Below, one piece after another: positions 18,269-28,250 of a DNA stretch of 64,000 nt. The stretch's first letter is position 1. Each line of letters opens with the position of its first letter. The position numbers and the translations under genes are program-made. The notes under the pieces were generated by a model. The model made no database searches and was not told the DNA's origin. It saw nothing but the letters and a program-made list of their open reading frames with translations. This DNA is from G965207125 sp965207125 (GTDB taxonomy: Bacteria; Pseudomonadota; Alphaproteobacteria; Puniceispirillales; UBA1172), in assembly GCA_965207125.1 (NCBI GenBank), contig OZ242263.1, positions 2,046,001 to 2,110,000 on the forward strand, written 5' to 3'.

Positions 18269-20488
18269 ATGGTTGGAAGAAAGAGAGTGAGGAGTGTTGT
18301 GCTAAATCTAGTGAAAGATGGCGTAAAAGATAGCGCATCAGCGCCATCTGATAGGGATAGGGTATCGACTCATCCGATCCCGCCGATAGGGGTAGAGAAA
18401 GACTATCATCTGATCAATCGTGAGTTATCGTGGCTTGCATTTAACGAACGTGTTCTGGCTGAGGCGGAAAACCCCGATTATCCATTGCTGGAAAGATTGC
18501 GTTTTATCGCGATTTCAGCCAGCAACCTCGATGAGTTCTTTATGGTGAGGGTGGCTGGGTTAAAACAACAAGTGGCCCGTGGCATATCGTATGTGAAAAA
18601 GCGTTTGCCCCCCCCTGAAGACCAACTTAAGGCAATTGATCAGCGAATCAAATATTTGCTTGAACACCAAAAGATGGTGTTATCGCAGTTGCTGACTGAG
18701 TTGTCCGCGTCAGGGGTAACACTGGTGGATGAGAAAACCCTAACCGAGGCTGACCACGAGTTTATGCGCGATTATATCAATTCTAATGTCATGGCGGTGA
18801 TCGCGCCTCAAGCAATAGACCCCGCGCATCCATTTCCGTTTATCGTCAACAGAGGTTTTGGCATGTTTCTCGGTTTGGTCGATCAGAAATCACGATCGAA
18901 ACAAGCACTGATTATGCTACCCGCAGTAGTGCAACGTTTTATCAGACTGCCCGGCGAAACCTCTCGGTTTATTCCGCTTGAAAAGGCGATTTTGCTCAAT
19001 TTGCAAGAAATTTTCCCAAAACATAAACTTACTGACCAAGTGACCTTCAGGCTGTTGCGCGACTCAGAACTTGAGGTCGATGAAGATGCCGAAGATCTGG
19101 TCGCGACATTTGAGGACGCACTAAGAGCCCGCAAACGAGGGAACGTCATATCAATGCAGTTATCTTGCGAGAAGGCGAATGATTTCTCAAACACGCTAAT
19201 CAATAATGTTTTGATCGATCCGTCTGATGTGCATTATGTGGGGGGAATGATCGGTCTCGCCGATTTAAGCGGAATGTGTAACGCGGGCAGTGATGATTTG
19301 CGTTTTCCCCCGATGACGCCACGTTTTCCTGAACGGATTATGGATTACGGCGGGGATTGCTTTGCGGCGATTAAATCAAAAGATATTTTGGTTCATCATC
19401 CATATGAAAGTTTTGATGTGGTGCTGCGCTTTCTACGCCAAGCGGCGGATGATCCAAAAGTGCTATCAATTCGCCAGACACTCTATCGGACTTTGTCAGA
19501 CTCACCGATTGTTAGGGCCCTGATATTAGCGGCCGAATCGGGCAAATCGGTAACCGCGATGGTCGAGATCAAGGCGCGGTTTGACGAAGAAGCTAATATC
19601 AAACTAGCGCGTGCTTTAGAACGCGCGGGGGTTCAGGTTGTCTATGGTTTTGTTGATCTGAAAACCCATGCGAAATTATCCCTTGTGGTTAGGCAGGAAG
19701 AAAGCGGGCTTCGCAGTTATGCTCATTGCGGGACGGGGAATTATCACCCCGTGAACGCTAAGGTTTACACGGATGTATCGTTTTTTACCTGCGATCCTCA
19801 GATTTGCTCAGATGTCGTTCGGATTTTCAATTTCATGACGTCTTACGTTAAACCGGAAAAATTGCACAAAATGATATACGCGCCGGTCACCGCACGGCCG
19901 ATGATCAAAGCGGCTATAAAAAATGAGATAGCAGCAGCAAAAAGAGGGGAGCCGTCGGGGATTTGGTTCAAGGTCAACTCGTTGGTGGATAAAGGTATTA
20001 TTCTCTTGCTATATAAGGCATCACGCGCTGGGGTCCCGGTTGATTTGGTCGTTCGGGGGATTTGCTGTTTACGTCCGGGAGTTCCTAATTTGTCAGAAAA
20101 TATCAGGGTAAGGTCGCTAATCGGCCGTTTTCTTGAGCACTCACGAATTTACGTTTTTGCCAATGGTAAAACCCTGCCATCTTCTGCGGCAAAAGTTTAT
20201 ATTTCATCAGCTGATGTGATGCCTCGTAATTTTGATCGGCGGGTTGAGACGTTCGTGCCGATTGAAAATCCCACTGTTCATCGCCAGATCATCGATCAGA
20301 TCATGACAGCCAATCTCAATGACACGCGTAATAGCTGGGCGATGTCCTCTGACGGGCGATATGTCCGAGTGCCGGATGATCCGAAAAAATCTTTTTCGGC
20401 GCATCATTTTTTCATGACGAATCCGAGCCTTTCAGGGCGAGGGTCAGCGCTGAAAAAGCGGCATGAAAAACCAACAACCAGTGATTAA
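18269..20488 (+). CDS. ppk1: Polyphosphate kinase 1
   Basis: Reversibly transfers the ATP gamma-phosphate to polyphosphate. The 739-residue protein has the N-domain opening INRELSWLAFNERVL near residue 48 and SNLDEFFMVRVAGL. Both catalytic HKD-like domains follow, with the phospho-accepting histidine region HCGTGNYHP near residue 490 and a late KVYISSADVMPRNFDRR. About 45 poorly conserved residues precede the first conserved block, so a start further downstream is possible. The ppx gene begins 3 bases after the stop, a conserved polyphosphate synthesis and degradation pair. Confidence 0.96.
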   Translation: MVGRKRVRSVVLNLVKDGVKDSASAPSDRDRVSTHPIPPIGVEKDYHLINRELSWLAFNERVLAEAENPDYPLLERLRFIAISASNLDEFFMVRVAGLKQQVARGISYVKKRLPPPEDQLKAIDQRIKYLLEHQKMVLSQLLTELSASGVTLVDEKTLTEADHEFMRDYINSNVMAVIAPQAIDPAHPFPFIVNRGFGMFLGLVDQKSRSKQALIMLPAVVQRFIRLPGETSRFIPLEKAILLNLQEIFPKHKLTDQVTFRLLRDSELEVDEDAEDLVATFEDALRARKRGNVISMQLSCEKANDFSNTLINNVLIDPSDVHYVGGMIGLADLSGMCNAGSDDLRFPPMTPRFPERIMDYGGDCFAAIKSKDILVHHPYESFDVVLRFLRQAADDPKVLSIRQTLYRTLSDSPIVRALILAAESGKSVTAMVEIKARFDEEANIKLARALERAGVQVVYGFVDLKTHAKLSLVVRQEESGLRSYAHCGTGNYHPVNAKVYTDVSFFTCDPQICSDVVRIFNFMTSYVKPEKLHKMIYAPVTARPMIKAAIKNEIAAAKRGEPSGIWFKVNSLVDKGIILLLYKASRAGVPVDLVVRGICCLRPGVPNLSENIRVRSLIGRFLEHSRIYVFANGKTLPSSAAKVYISSADVMPRNFDRRVETFVPIENPTVHRQIIDQIMTANLNDTRNSWAMSSDGRYVRVPDDPKKSFSAHHFFMTNPSLSGRGSALKKRHEKPTTSD

Positions 20489-20491
20489 CCA

Positions 20492-22015
20492 ATGACAAAG
20501 CCGTTGGGGCGTATGATGGGTGAGACTCAATTAACCGATGGGTTTGAGAGCGAATCCACAAACCTCGCGCGCCGAAAGCGGACGACAACCGGTTTGATCG
20601 ATATCGGTTCTAACTCAATCAGATTGGTGATTTATCGCTCAGGCGGGCGCCTGCCAAGGCCACAATTCAATGAAAGAGAAGTTTGCCGACTGGTGAAAGG
20701 CGTGACCGAGACGGGTAACTTTGCCGAAGACCAGGTCGAGCACGCGCTTGCAACTTTGCGGCGTTTTGCGCGGGTCACCGCCCTAAGCAATATCGATTTT
20801 CTGGAAGCTTTTGCGACTGAAGCCGTGCGTCAAGCCAAGAACAGCGCGGAGTTTATCAAGGAGGCCGAAAGCATTTTAGGGGTGCCTGTCAAGGTCATTA
20901 CCGGCGAGGAAGAGGCGTATTTTTCGGCTTGCGGGGTCATGAGTGGTTTTCGCCATGTTGACGGGGTCGTCGCGGATCTAGGCGGAGGCAGTCTTGAGTT
21001 GGCTCATCTAAAAAAAGGACAATCCCCCTCTGAAGCGCCAAAGACCAGCCTCTCTTGCGGACATTTGGTGCAGGCGAGCGCAAAAGAGATTACATCGATG
21101 CTCGATAATGTAGCATGGCTTGATCAGGTTGCTGATGGCGGCCGCCTTTATGTTGTGGGCGGGGCATGGCGCTCAATAGCGGCTGCGTATTCACACAGTC
21201 GTAAGCCTCGCATTGATATCGTCCATGGCTTGAGCCTTAATCGTGATCAGATGGACGATATGCTCGCGCTGATCGATAAGAAAAAAGGCGAGGTGGAAGG
21301 CATTTCGCCGAACAGACGCCCATCGATGCCGCAGGTGATGGTGATCACCCAAGCTTTGCTCTTACGGCTTAAGCCATCGGTGGTAATTTTTTCAGGCTAT
21401 GGCGTGCGCGAAGGGGTTTTATACAGACATCTCGGCATACCATGGCTGGGAATAGACCCTCTGATGAAAGGCGTTCTGGAATATGGCGATACGGTCAGCC
21501 GATTCGAGGGGCTTGGGGGAATTCTTGAAAGATTGATTCTGCCGTTTCTTGACCATTGGCCTGAAGAGATGAAAAGACTCGCGCTAGCCTCAGCGTATCT
21601 GGCCGATATAGCATGGCTCGAACACCCCGGACACAGAGCGAGACTCGCTCTTGAAAAGATGTTGGGTGTTGCAGTCGCAGGAATCGATCATAAGGAACGC
21701 GTCTGGATGGCCATCGCACTGTTCATCAGCTATAGCGGCCTCATGCCAAAAAGAAAGCAGATATTGGAAATGTTGTCCGCCGAAGAAAAGATCCAAGCGC
21801 GGTTTATCGGCATATTGCTCAGGTTTTTTATGACGATCAGTGGCGGGATCACCATGCTTCTTGATGAGATTGAGACCACCCGTATGGATGATGGAGTACA
21901 GATTGCGTTGGATTTTGATGCCGTGGGCGGTAGAAAAGCAGCTCTTTTTAAAAGACGTTTGGCTGAAATTACCAAACTCTATCCGGGAAAAATAAGCGTG
22001 GCCGAAAAAGATTAA
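20492..22015 (+). CDS. ppx: Exopolyphosphatase (Ppx/GppA family)
   Basis: Releases phosphate from polyphosphate ends or acts on pppGpp. The 507-residue protein has the actin-fold phosphate-1 motif LIDIGSNSIRLVIY near residue 36, ATEAVRQAKN, the catalytic glutamate region TGEEEAYFSACG, GVVADLGGGSLEL and a C-terminal HD-like helical domain. Ppx and GppA cannot be separated by motif alone; pairing with ppk1 favours polyphosphate turnover. Its last 4 bases overlap the convergent rnd. Confidence 0.93.
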   Translation: MTKPLGRMMGETQLTDGFESESTNLARRKRTTTGLIDIGSNSIRLVIYRSGGRLPRPQFNEREVCRLVKGVTETGNFAEDQVEHALATLRRFARVTALSNIDFLEAFATEAVRQAKNSAEFIKEAESILGVPVKVITGEEEAYFSACGVMSGFRHVDGVVADLGGGSLELAHLKKGQSPSEAPKTSLSCGHLVQASAKEITSMLDNVAWLDQVADGGRLYVVGGAWRSIAAAYSHSRKPRIDIVHGLSLNRDQMDDMLALIDKKKGEVEGISPNRRPSMPQVMVITQALLLRLKPSVVIFSGYGVREGVLYRHLGIPWLGIDPLMKGVLEYGDTVSRFEGLGGILERLILPFLDHWPEEMKRLALASAYLADIAWLEHPGHRARLALEKMLGVAVAGIDHKERVWMAIALFISYSGLMPKRKQILEMLSAEEKIQARFIGILLRFFMTISGGITMLLDEIETTRMDDGVQIALDFDAVGGRKAALFKRRLAEITKLYPGKISVAEKD

Positions 22016-23172
22016 TCTGGATGATTCTCGATAATCGTAATTGCGCCGTCTTTAACCCCAAGGGCAATCTCCCCTTTGGAAAGACGCTCGGCGCTTTGCC
22101 CGAAAATCTGATAACGCCAGCCGGCCATGGCCTTAACATTATTGGTTTGCCCAAGGGCGATCAGACTAATGTCATCGCTGGATGCGATGAGGCGCGCGGC
22201 AACTTGAGCGCTCTCAGCACAATGCTTTAGTAGAACATGGAGTAATTCAACTGTGGCTTTTGGCGGCAGAGGGCCTCGGCGCTTGGGCGGTGATGGCCAC
22301 AGAGATTTATCCTCGCGGTCAGCAAACGCAAGGCACTCCAGAATGGGGGAGGCAAAGTGTTGCGATGATCGGGCAAAACCTCTAATTTTAATCACCGCAG
22401 CTTCAGTTTCAGGGCCGAGGGAGGCAATCGCTAGCAATATCTCATCCTTAATGATTCTTGTTTTAGGAACATTGCGTTTTCGCGCTTCACATTCGCGCCA
22501 GTCAGCAAGATGCTTTAGTCTGTTGAGAACAATAGGTTTTCCGTTGCGATGTCTGATTTTGCGCCAAGCCTCGGCGGGATTAACCTGATAGGCGCTTTGA
22601 TCATAGATTTTATCCATTTCTTCGGTGAGCCACTCCTCCCGTCCATTTTGAGCGATAGTATCGGTTAATAAGGGATAAAGGCGTTCAAGATAAATAACGT
22701 CATCCAGCGCATAGGCGAGTTGTTTTTCGGTCAGGGGGCGAGAGGACCAATCAGTGAAGCGTGATGATTTATCGAGCGAGATTTTCAAAGTATCCTCGAC
22801 CAGTTTGCTATAGCCAACCTGTTCATCGAAACCGCAGACCATCGCGGCGATTTGAGTATCATAGACCGCGCGAGGCAAGCGTCCTGTCAAATGAAGGAAA
22901 ATCTCAAGGTCTTGGCGCCCGGCGTGAAAAACTTTGGTGATATTTTTATCAGCGAGCAGTGCAAACAGCGGCGCGAGATCAATAGTAGCGGCGAGAGGAT
23001 CTATAGCAACCGCCTCGGCCGACGAGGCGATTTGAACAAGGCATAGGCGCGGGTAATAAGTCGTCTCACGGATAAATTCGGTATCCACGGCGATATAAGG
23101 ATAAGCGCGTAATCGCTCGCAGGCGGCGTTTAGTTCATCAGTATTGGAAATGACAGCTTTGAGTGAGGACAT
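22012..23172 (-). CDS. rnd: Ribonuclease D
   Basis: A 3'-5' exoribonuclease involved in tRNA 3'-end maturation. The 386-residue protein has the DEDD exonuclease motifs: VDTEFIRETTYYP (Exo I, near residue 30), FHAGRQDLEIF (Exo II) and the Exo III region AYALDDVIYLERLYP. An HRDC-type helical domain with PKTRIIKDEILLAIA follows. Length and domain order are typical. The rnd gene often lies beside ppx/ppk1 in Alphaproteobacteria. Confidence 0.94.
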   Translation of the reverse strand: MSSLKAVISNTDELNAACERLRAYPYIAVDTEFIRETTYYPRLCLVQIASSAEAVAIDPLAATIDLAPLFALLADKNITKVFHAGRQDLEIFLHLTGRLPRAVYDTQIAAMVCGFDEQVGYSKLVEDTLKISLDKSSRFTDWSSRPLTEKQLAYALDDVIYLERLYPLLTDTIAQNGREEWLTEEMDKIYDQSAYQVNPAEAWRKIRHRNGKPIVLNRLKHLADWRECEARKRNVPKTRIIKDEILLAIASLGPETEAAVIKIRGFARSSQHFASPILECLAFADREDKSLWPSPPKRRGPLPPKATVELLHVLLKHCAESAQVAARLIASSDDISLIALGQTNNVKAMAGWRYQIFGQSAERLSKGEIALGVKDGAITIIENHPD

Positions 23173-23253
23173 GGCATCTTATAAACCGCCTTTTATAGTA
23201 AAGATAGTCTCTATTAAATGCTGTTATTTATGATACAGTTAGTGTTCTGAAAC

Positions 23254-24069
23254 ATGGAATGGGTGCTCGTGATGCGATTTGGGTTTTATGGTGTGGGGGT
23301 GATGAGCGTGGCGCTTTTCTGGTCTTGTTCTATAGCCTCAGCCAAGGGATTCTCGTCTCATCAGGCTTTATATGAGATCAATTTATGGTCATCGTCTTCG
23401 GCCTCATCGGTTGAAAGTGTGGCGGGGCGGACGTCAATCTCGCTAAAACGTGCTTGTGATGGTTGGCATTCAGCTGAGAACTATGCGATCAATTTTGGAT
23501 TTAATCAAGGCCAGACCTCTGAGTTTCTCTCGCATTATGAGTCGTGGGAATCGATCGATGGCAGTAATTTCTCGTTCTCAGTCGAGGAAAGATCAACTTC
23601 GAACGGACAGAAGACCTATGATGGCTTCGCTAATGTTTTTGCCGGATTCGGAGAGGCGAATTATTTTGGTAGTGAGGAAGGGAAAAAGAAACTTCCGTCA
23701 GATACGCTTTTTCCGGTTGGGCATCTGAAGCGCGTGCTTGAAGCGGCCTCACGCGGCGATTATGTCTACAGAACGAATATGTTTGTTGGCGGGGACATAG
23801 AGGATTCACATTATTTTGTGAGTTCGGTGGCCGGCGCTGCCAAAACTGACGCGCCAGAGATGGATCTAGGCGATCTGGCTGGACAGCATTACTGGCCTTT
23901 ACGCATGGCGTATTTTGACCCTGAAGCGGTCAGCGCACAACCCGAATATGAGATAGAGTTCATGGTTCAGGACAATGGAGTCATTCGGTCCTATATTGTC
24001 GATTATGGCGATTTCAGCATACGAGGAAATCTTAGCCAAATATCCCCTTTGGATGAACCTGTCTGCTAA
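23254..24069 (+). CDS. EipB-like periplasmic cell-envelope integrity protein (DUF1849)
   Basis: A 271-residue protein with an N-terminal signal peptide (hydrophobic residues 9-27, then SIASAKG). It matches the alphaproteobacterial DUF1849 pattern: SSHQALYEINL, KRACDGW, DTLFPVGHLKRVLEAA and an end at DEPVC. EipB of Brucella is a beta-spiral periplasmic protein with a disulphide between an internal and a C-terminal cysteine; the cysteines in RACDGW and at the last residue fit that. GTG/ATG options exist at 23,254-23,272. Assigned by recognition of the family pattern. Confidence 0.75.
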   Translation: MEWVLVMRFGFYGVGVMSVALFWSCSIASAKGFSSHQALYEINLWSSSSASSVESVAGRTSISLKRACDGWHSAENYAINFGFNQGQTSEFLSHYESWESIDGSNFSFSVEERSTSNGQKTYDGFANVFAGFGEANYFGSEEGKKKLPSDTLFPVGHLKRVLEAASRGDYVYRTNMFVGGDIEDSHYFVSSVAGAAKTDAPEMDLGDLAGQHYWPLRMAYFDPEAVSAQPEYEIEFMVQDNGVIRSYIVDYGDFSIRGNLSQISPLDEPVC

Positions 24070-24075
24070 CGGTGA

Positions 24076-24990
24076 TCAGTGTTCATCATCCCAAAGCCAC
24101 GCTGCACCTCTAACCCCGCTCGAGTCCCCGTGTTTTGGGGGTAGGAGCTGGGTGGCAACAGTTTTGCTAAAAACATACGTTCCCCATTTTTGCGGCACAT
24201 GGCGGTAAAGCCGGTCAAGGTTGGATAACCCACCACCAAGCACGATCGCATCAGGATCAAATGTGTTAATCACCATAGCAAGAACCCGGGCGAGGCGATC
24301 CTCTAACGCTTCCATAACCCTTGCGGCTGGATCGCTTTCGGATAGTGGGTCGCGCATAGCGCGTATGTTGATCTCCTCAACGCTTAACCTCGCGCCGCCG
24401 CGCGCTAGATAATCATCAGCCACAGCAGGACCAGCGATAAAAGTCTCTATACACCCATCACGTCCGCACCAGCATCGATGCCCCCGGTATTCGCCTTCAG
24501 TAGGCCAAGGTAACGGGTTATGCCCTATTTCTCCAGCGATTCCATTAATCCCCTCAATAACCCGCCGCCCGACCACTAGCCCGCTACCGCATCCGGTGCC
24601 AAGGATAACGCCGAGCACGGTTTGGTATTCAGCCGCAGACCCATCGCTGGCCTCTGAGAGCGCGAAGCAATTTGCATCATTGGCCATGCGCACCTTCGTC
24701 TTTAGCCTCATCTCGCAATCAGTTTTAAGATCATGATGATTGATGATTTGTAGACTCGCCCCTTGAATCAGTTGAGTTTCGCTGTGGATGTTGCCAGGAA
24801 TTCCTATGCCAATAGGGCCAGAAAATCCTGTTTCTTGCCTCGCCTCGGCAACAAGACCGGCGATGATGTCCAAAAGTCTATCATATGAGCTTTGCTCAGT
24901 TGAGGCACGTTTGCGCCAGATAATCCTCGCATCGGCATCGAGGATAGCGGCTTCTATTTTGGTTCCGCCCAAATCAATACCTAATCGCAT
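24076..24990 (-). CDS. ROK-family sugar kinase (fructokinase/N-acetylglucosamine kinase-like)
   Basis: Begins at the internal ATG giving MRLGIDLGGTKIEAAI, the ROK phosphate-1 motif; a longer frame to 25,074 only adds low-complexity residues. Other features are ANDANCFALSEA, GVILGTGCGSGLVV with the catalytic Asp region before it, GEIGHNPLPWP and the ROK zinc site HRCWCGRDGCIETF. Such kinases phosphorylate fructose, mannose, glucose or GlcNAc; specificity cannot be read here. It overlaps neither neighbour and converges with the EipB-like gene. Confidence 0.88.
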   Translation of the reverse strand: MRLGIDLGGTKIEAAILDADARIIWRKRASTEQSSYDRLLDIIAGLVAEARQETGFSGPIGIGIPGNIHSETQLIQGASLQIINHHDLKTDCEMRLKTKVRMANDANCFALSEASDGSAAEYQTVLGVILGTGCGSGLVVGRRVIEGINGIAGEIGHNPLPWPTEGEYRGHRCWCGRDGCIETFIAGPAVADDYLARGGARLSVEEINIRAMRDPLSESDPAARVMEALEDRLARVLAMVINTFDPDAIVLGGGLSNLDRLYRHVPQKWGTYVFSKTVATQLLPPKHGDSSGVRGAAWLWDDEH

Positions 24991-25091
24991 GGAAGTGCTC
25001 TTTTTGGGGAGTGCTCTTTTGGGAAGTGCTCTTGTGGATGCCAATAGTGGGATTGTCAGTGGGGGGATGGCCAAGGGCGATTTTGTTAAGC

Positions 25092-25259
25092 CTATTTGAT
25101 TTTGGCTTCGCGGAAAATGACGTGTTTTCTGAGTTTAGGGTCGTATTTCTTCAACTCAAGTTTTTCCGGCTTCGTGCGCGGATTTTTCTTCGTCACATAG
25201 TAATAACCAGTATCACCGGTGCTGACGAGTTTGATCTGTAATGTGGCTGGTTTTGCCAT
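25092..25259 (-). CDS. rpmG: 50S ribosomal protein L33
   Basis: A 55-residue basic ribosomal protein beginning [20 protein letters not shown], with [20 protein letters not shown] and ending REAKIK. This is the cysteine-free L33 type found in most Alphaproteobacteria. A GGAGA ribosome site precedes the ATG. It is often found near topA and rnr, as here. Confidence 0.97.
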   Translation of the reverse strand: MAKPATLQIKLVSTGDTGYYYVTKKNPRTKPEKLELKKYDPKLRKHVIFREAKIK

Positions 25260-25321
25260 GACGTGTCTCCAGAATAAGTCAGGTTAATGGCGTAAAAAAA
25301 ATCTTATGTCAAGGTTTGTTA

Positions 25322-27913
25322 TTATTTGATTTTTCTAATGGGTTTTTTAGCGGTTTTTTTGGTACTTTTTGAACCTTTTGCACTTTTGGCTTTATGGTTG
25401 GCTGGGCCCCTCGCGCGTTTTTTGCTGATGAGCTCAATCGCCTCATCGCTCGAAATGGTTTCAGGATCGATGCTTTTGGGTATAGTCGCACGGATTTTAT
25501 CATGCTCAACATAAGGGCCGTATCGTCCTTTCTTAACCAAAATCTCGCCGCCATCGGGGTGATCGCCAAGAGATTTTCCGGCATTCTTCTCCGCATGTTC
25601 AGCAATGAGGACGATGGCGCGATTAAGCCCAATGTCCATGACGCTATCGTCATCGGGGATTGAGACATAGCGCGCGCCGATTTTCAGAAACGGACCATAT
25701 CGCCCAAGCCCAGCAGTGATCATCTCATTGCTATCGGGATGCAGTCCAACCTCGCGCGGCAAGGCCAGCAATTTCAACGCGTCTTGCAAGGTCATGCTCG
25801 CAGCATCCGCAGATTTAGGCAATCCAACCCGCTTGGGCTTTTTAACGTCAATATCGCCAAGTTGAACATAGATACCATAAGGCCCTTTTCTTAGCATAAC
25901 GGGCAGGCCTGATTCGGGATCATCACCGAGGTGTTTATCGCCACCGGCTAACGCATCCGCTTGGGGGTCATCATCATCATTGCTAACAGGGCGGGTATAG
26001 CGACATTCTGGATAGTTAGAGCATCCAATAAACGCGCCAAATTTGCCGAGTTGCAGCCCAAGTTGTCCATCAGCACAGTTCGTGCATTTTCTGATGGGTA
26101 TGCCTTTTTCATCTTTAGGAAAGAAATGCGCTTCAAGAATGGGATCAATGGTCTCTAATATAGTCGAACGCGTGAGTTCATTGGTTCCCTCAATAGTGGC
26201 TTTGAAATCCTTCCAGAATTGCACCAAAAGCGTTTTCCATTCGAGTTTGCCGTTGGATACGCGGTCAAGGTCTTCTTCTAACCGTGCGGTGAAGCCGTAT
26301 TCGACATATTGGGTGAAGAAACTTTCAAGAAAAGCTGAGACGATTCGACCGCGTTCTTCAGGCCAAAATCGGCGTTGATCCTTTCGCATATAGCTGCGGT
26401 CTTGCAGAAGCTGCAAAGTGCTGGCGTAAGTTGAAGGCCGCCCGATTCCCAACTCTTCCATGCGCTTGATCAGACTAGCGTCCGTGAAGCGGGGCGGAGG
26501 TTGGGTAAAATGCTGCGTGCCATCAACGTCATGGGTGGTGAGACTTTCACCACTCGCCATCGCTGGCAGAATAGTGTTGCTATCATCATCATCAGGAGAC
26601 GGGGACTCACTCGTGTCATCACGTCCTTCTTTGTAGAGCGAAAGAAAGCCGTCAAAGACAATCACTGAACCGCTCGCGCGCATAATAACAGCCCCGTTTT
26701 TATCAGCAATATCAACGGCGGTCTTATCTAATTCAGCCGAGACCATTTGACAAGCAACGGTGCGCTTCCAGATCAACTCATAGAGTTTTAACTGATCGCT
26801 ATCGAGATATTTTCTCATCGCATCAGGATGACGCTTGGCGGAGGTGGGCCTGATGGCTTCGTGCGCTTCTTGAGCATTCGCGGCTTTTGATTTATACGCA
26901 CGCGGTGTTGAGGGCAGGTAGCGATTGCCTTTGAAGGCAATAATTTCATCTCTGATATTATGAATCGCTTCTCCTGAAAGCTGGACGCTATCGGTTCGCA
27001 TATAGGTAATAAGCCCGGTGGTCTCAAAGCCAATAGAAATACCCTCGTAGAGTTTCTGGGCAACACGCATGGTGCGGCTTGCTGAAAAGCCCAGTTTGCG
27101 GCTGGCTTCTTGTTGGAGAGTTGAGGTGATAAAAGGCGGTTGCGGGTTTCTGGTGGTACGTTTGGTTTCTATCTTTTGCACCACAAGTGATGAGGCTTTG
27201 ACTTTAGCCACAGCGGCCTCAGCCAATTCTTGGTTGTTCAGTGTGAATTTTCCGAGTTTCTCACCATCTAGATGGGTTAATCTCGCAGTGAATTTATCCC
27301 CCCGCCCGATGCCGAGGATGGCTTCTACAGTCCAATATTCCTCATTTTTAAACCTCTCTATTTCACCCTCTCGCTCGCAAACAAGCTTAAGCGCCACTGA
27401 CTGAACGCGTCCGGCGGATTTCGCGCCGGGCAGTTTTTTCCAGAGAACAGGCGATAGGCTAAAACCAACCAGATAATCAAGCGCGCGCCGTGCAAGATAG
27501 GCATTAACGAGTTCGGTGTTTATTGCGCGCGGGTGGCTAATCGCATCGAGAATGGCAGATTTGGTAATTTCGTGAAAAACCACGCGCTCAACGGAGATAT
27601 CCTTGAGTGCATTTTTCTCGTTCATGACATGATAGATGTGCCAGCTGATAGCCTCACCTTCGCGGTCAGGGTCGGTTGCGAGAATCAATTTTTCAGCGCG
27701 AGCAAGCGAGGTTTTAATCTCGTTGATCGGCTTGCCGCTTCGGTCAGAGACCTGCCAGTGCATGGCAAAATCATCGTCAGGATCCACTGAGCCATCTTTT
27801 GTGGGAAGATCCCGGATATGCCCCATCGAGGCGACCACTCGATAATCATCGCCCAGATATTTATTGATAGTTTTAGCCTTAGCAGGCGATTCAACAACAA
27901 CGATTTTCATCAC
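25322..27913 (-). CDS. topA: DNA topoisomerase I
   Basis: Type IA topoisomerase that relaxes negative supercoils. The 863-residue protein has the Toprim start VVVESPAKAKTINKYLG, the acidic DPDREGEAISWH, the active-site tyrosine in GLITYMRTDS near residue 304 and GIGRPSTYASTL. Then comes a C-terminal zinc finger (CTNC ... CSNYPEC), three topoisomerase C-terminal repeats (GRYGPFLKIG, GRYGPYVEH) and a lysine-rich tail (KGSKSTKKTAKK). Length and order match alphaproteobacterial TopA. dprA usually lies directly upstream; only a scar is left here. Confidence 0.97.
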   Translation of the reverse strand: MMKIVVVESPAKAKTINKYLGDDYRVVASMGHIRDLPTKDGSVDPDDDFAMHWQVSDRSGKPINEIKTSLARAEKLILATDPDREGEAISWHIYHVMNEKNALKDISVERVVFHEITKSAILDAISHPRAINTELVNAYLARRALDYLVGFSLSPVLWKKLPGAKSAGRVQSVALKLVCEREGEIERFKNEEYWTVEAILGIGRGDKFTARLTHLDGEKLGKFTLNNQELAEAAVAKVKASSLVVQKIETKRTTRNPQPPFITSTLQQEASRKLGFSASRTMRVAQKLYEGISIGFETTGLITYMRTDSVQLSGEAIHNIRDEIIAFKGNRYLPSTPRAYKSKAANAQEAHEAIRPTSAKRHPDAMRKYLDSDQLKLYELIWKRTVACQMVSAELDKTAVDIADKNGAVIMRASGSVIVFDGFLSLYKEGRDDTSESPSPDDDDSNTILPAMASGESLTTHDVDGTQHFTQPPPRFTDASLIKRMEELGIGRPSTYASTLQLLQDRSYMRKDQRRFWPEERGRIVSAFLESFFTQYVEYGFTARLEEDLDRVSNGKLEWKTLLVQFWKDFKATIEGTNELTRSTILETIDPILEAHFFPKDEKGIPIRKCTNCADGQLGLQLGKFGAFIGCSNYPECRYTRPVSNDDDDPQADALAGGDKHLGDDPESGLPVMLRKGPYGIYVQLGDIDVKKPKRVGLPKSADAASMTLQDALKLLALPREVGLHPDSNEMITAGLGRYGPFLKIGARYVSIPDDDSVMDIGLNRAIVLIAEHAEKNAGKSLGDHPDGGEILVKKGRYGPYVEHDKIRATIPKSIDPETISSDEAIELISKKRARGPANHKAKSAKGSKSTKKTAKKPIRKIK

Positions 27914-27993
27914 ATAACCTTAATAATATTTGACCAAAGCCTCCGGCTAATAACGCCCGGCGACAGCGAGTGTGAGCACCGACTTTCGGGCCA

Positions 27994-28119
27994 CTATGTG
28001 TGCACCGATTGCCATATGAGCCTGACGGTTTCATCTTCTGAGTCCATTTCTTATAAGACACCCTCGATCACGGGAGCGGATAAATGACACCGCCTGATCA
28101 ATTCGTCAACCTCTGACAT
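27994..28119 (-). pseudogene. Possible C-terminal remnant of dprA
   Basis: On the - strand an ATG at 28,119 opens MSEVDELIRRCHLSAPVIEG, then VL, an in-frame stop, and EMDSEDETVRLIW. This resembles the DprA C-terminal winged helix, whose family pattern is VDELIR, a cysteine, then LELELA and VRL. The position between topA and plsY is where dprA normally sits in this group. No Rossmann-fold DprA core is present in the remaining intergenic bases. The match is short, so this is an inference from motif plus synteny. Confidence 0.4.
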
Positions 28120-28151
28120 ATCAGAAATCGTCATTACACGAATAAAAAGCT

Positions 28152-28247
28152 AGAGGCAAGACCCAGAGGCAAGACTCAGAGAAAGATCCAGAGGAATATC
28201 AGAGGCAAGACCCAGAGGTAGCCCCCAGAGAAAGATCCAGAGGAATA
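28152..28247. repeat. Minisatellite of CAGAGG-type units
   Basis: About eight degenerate 11-13-base units, such as CAGAGGCAAGACC, CAGAGAAAGATC and CAGAGGAATAT, sit side by side. The block CAGAGAAAGATCCAGAGGAA occurs twice about 50 bases apart, giving a higher-order repeat of roughly 50 bases. It is non-coding, between the plsY stop and the dprA remnant, and ends 3 bases before plsY. Confidence 0.75.
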
Positions 28248-28250
28248 TTA

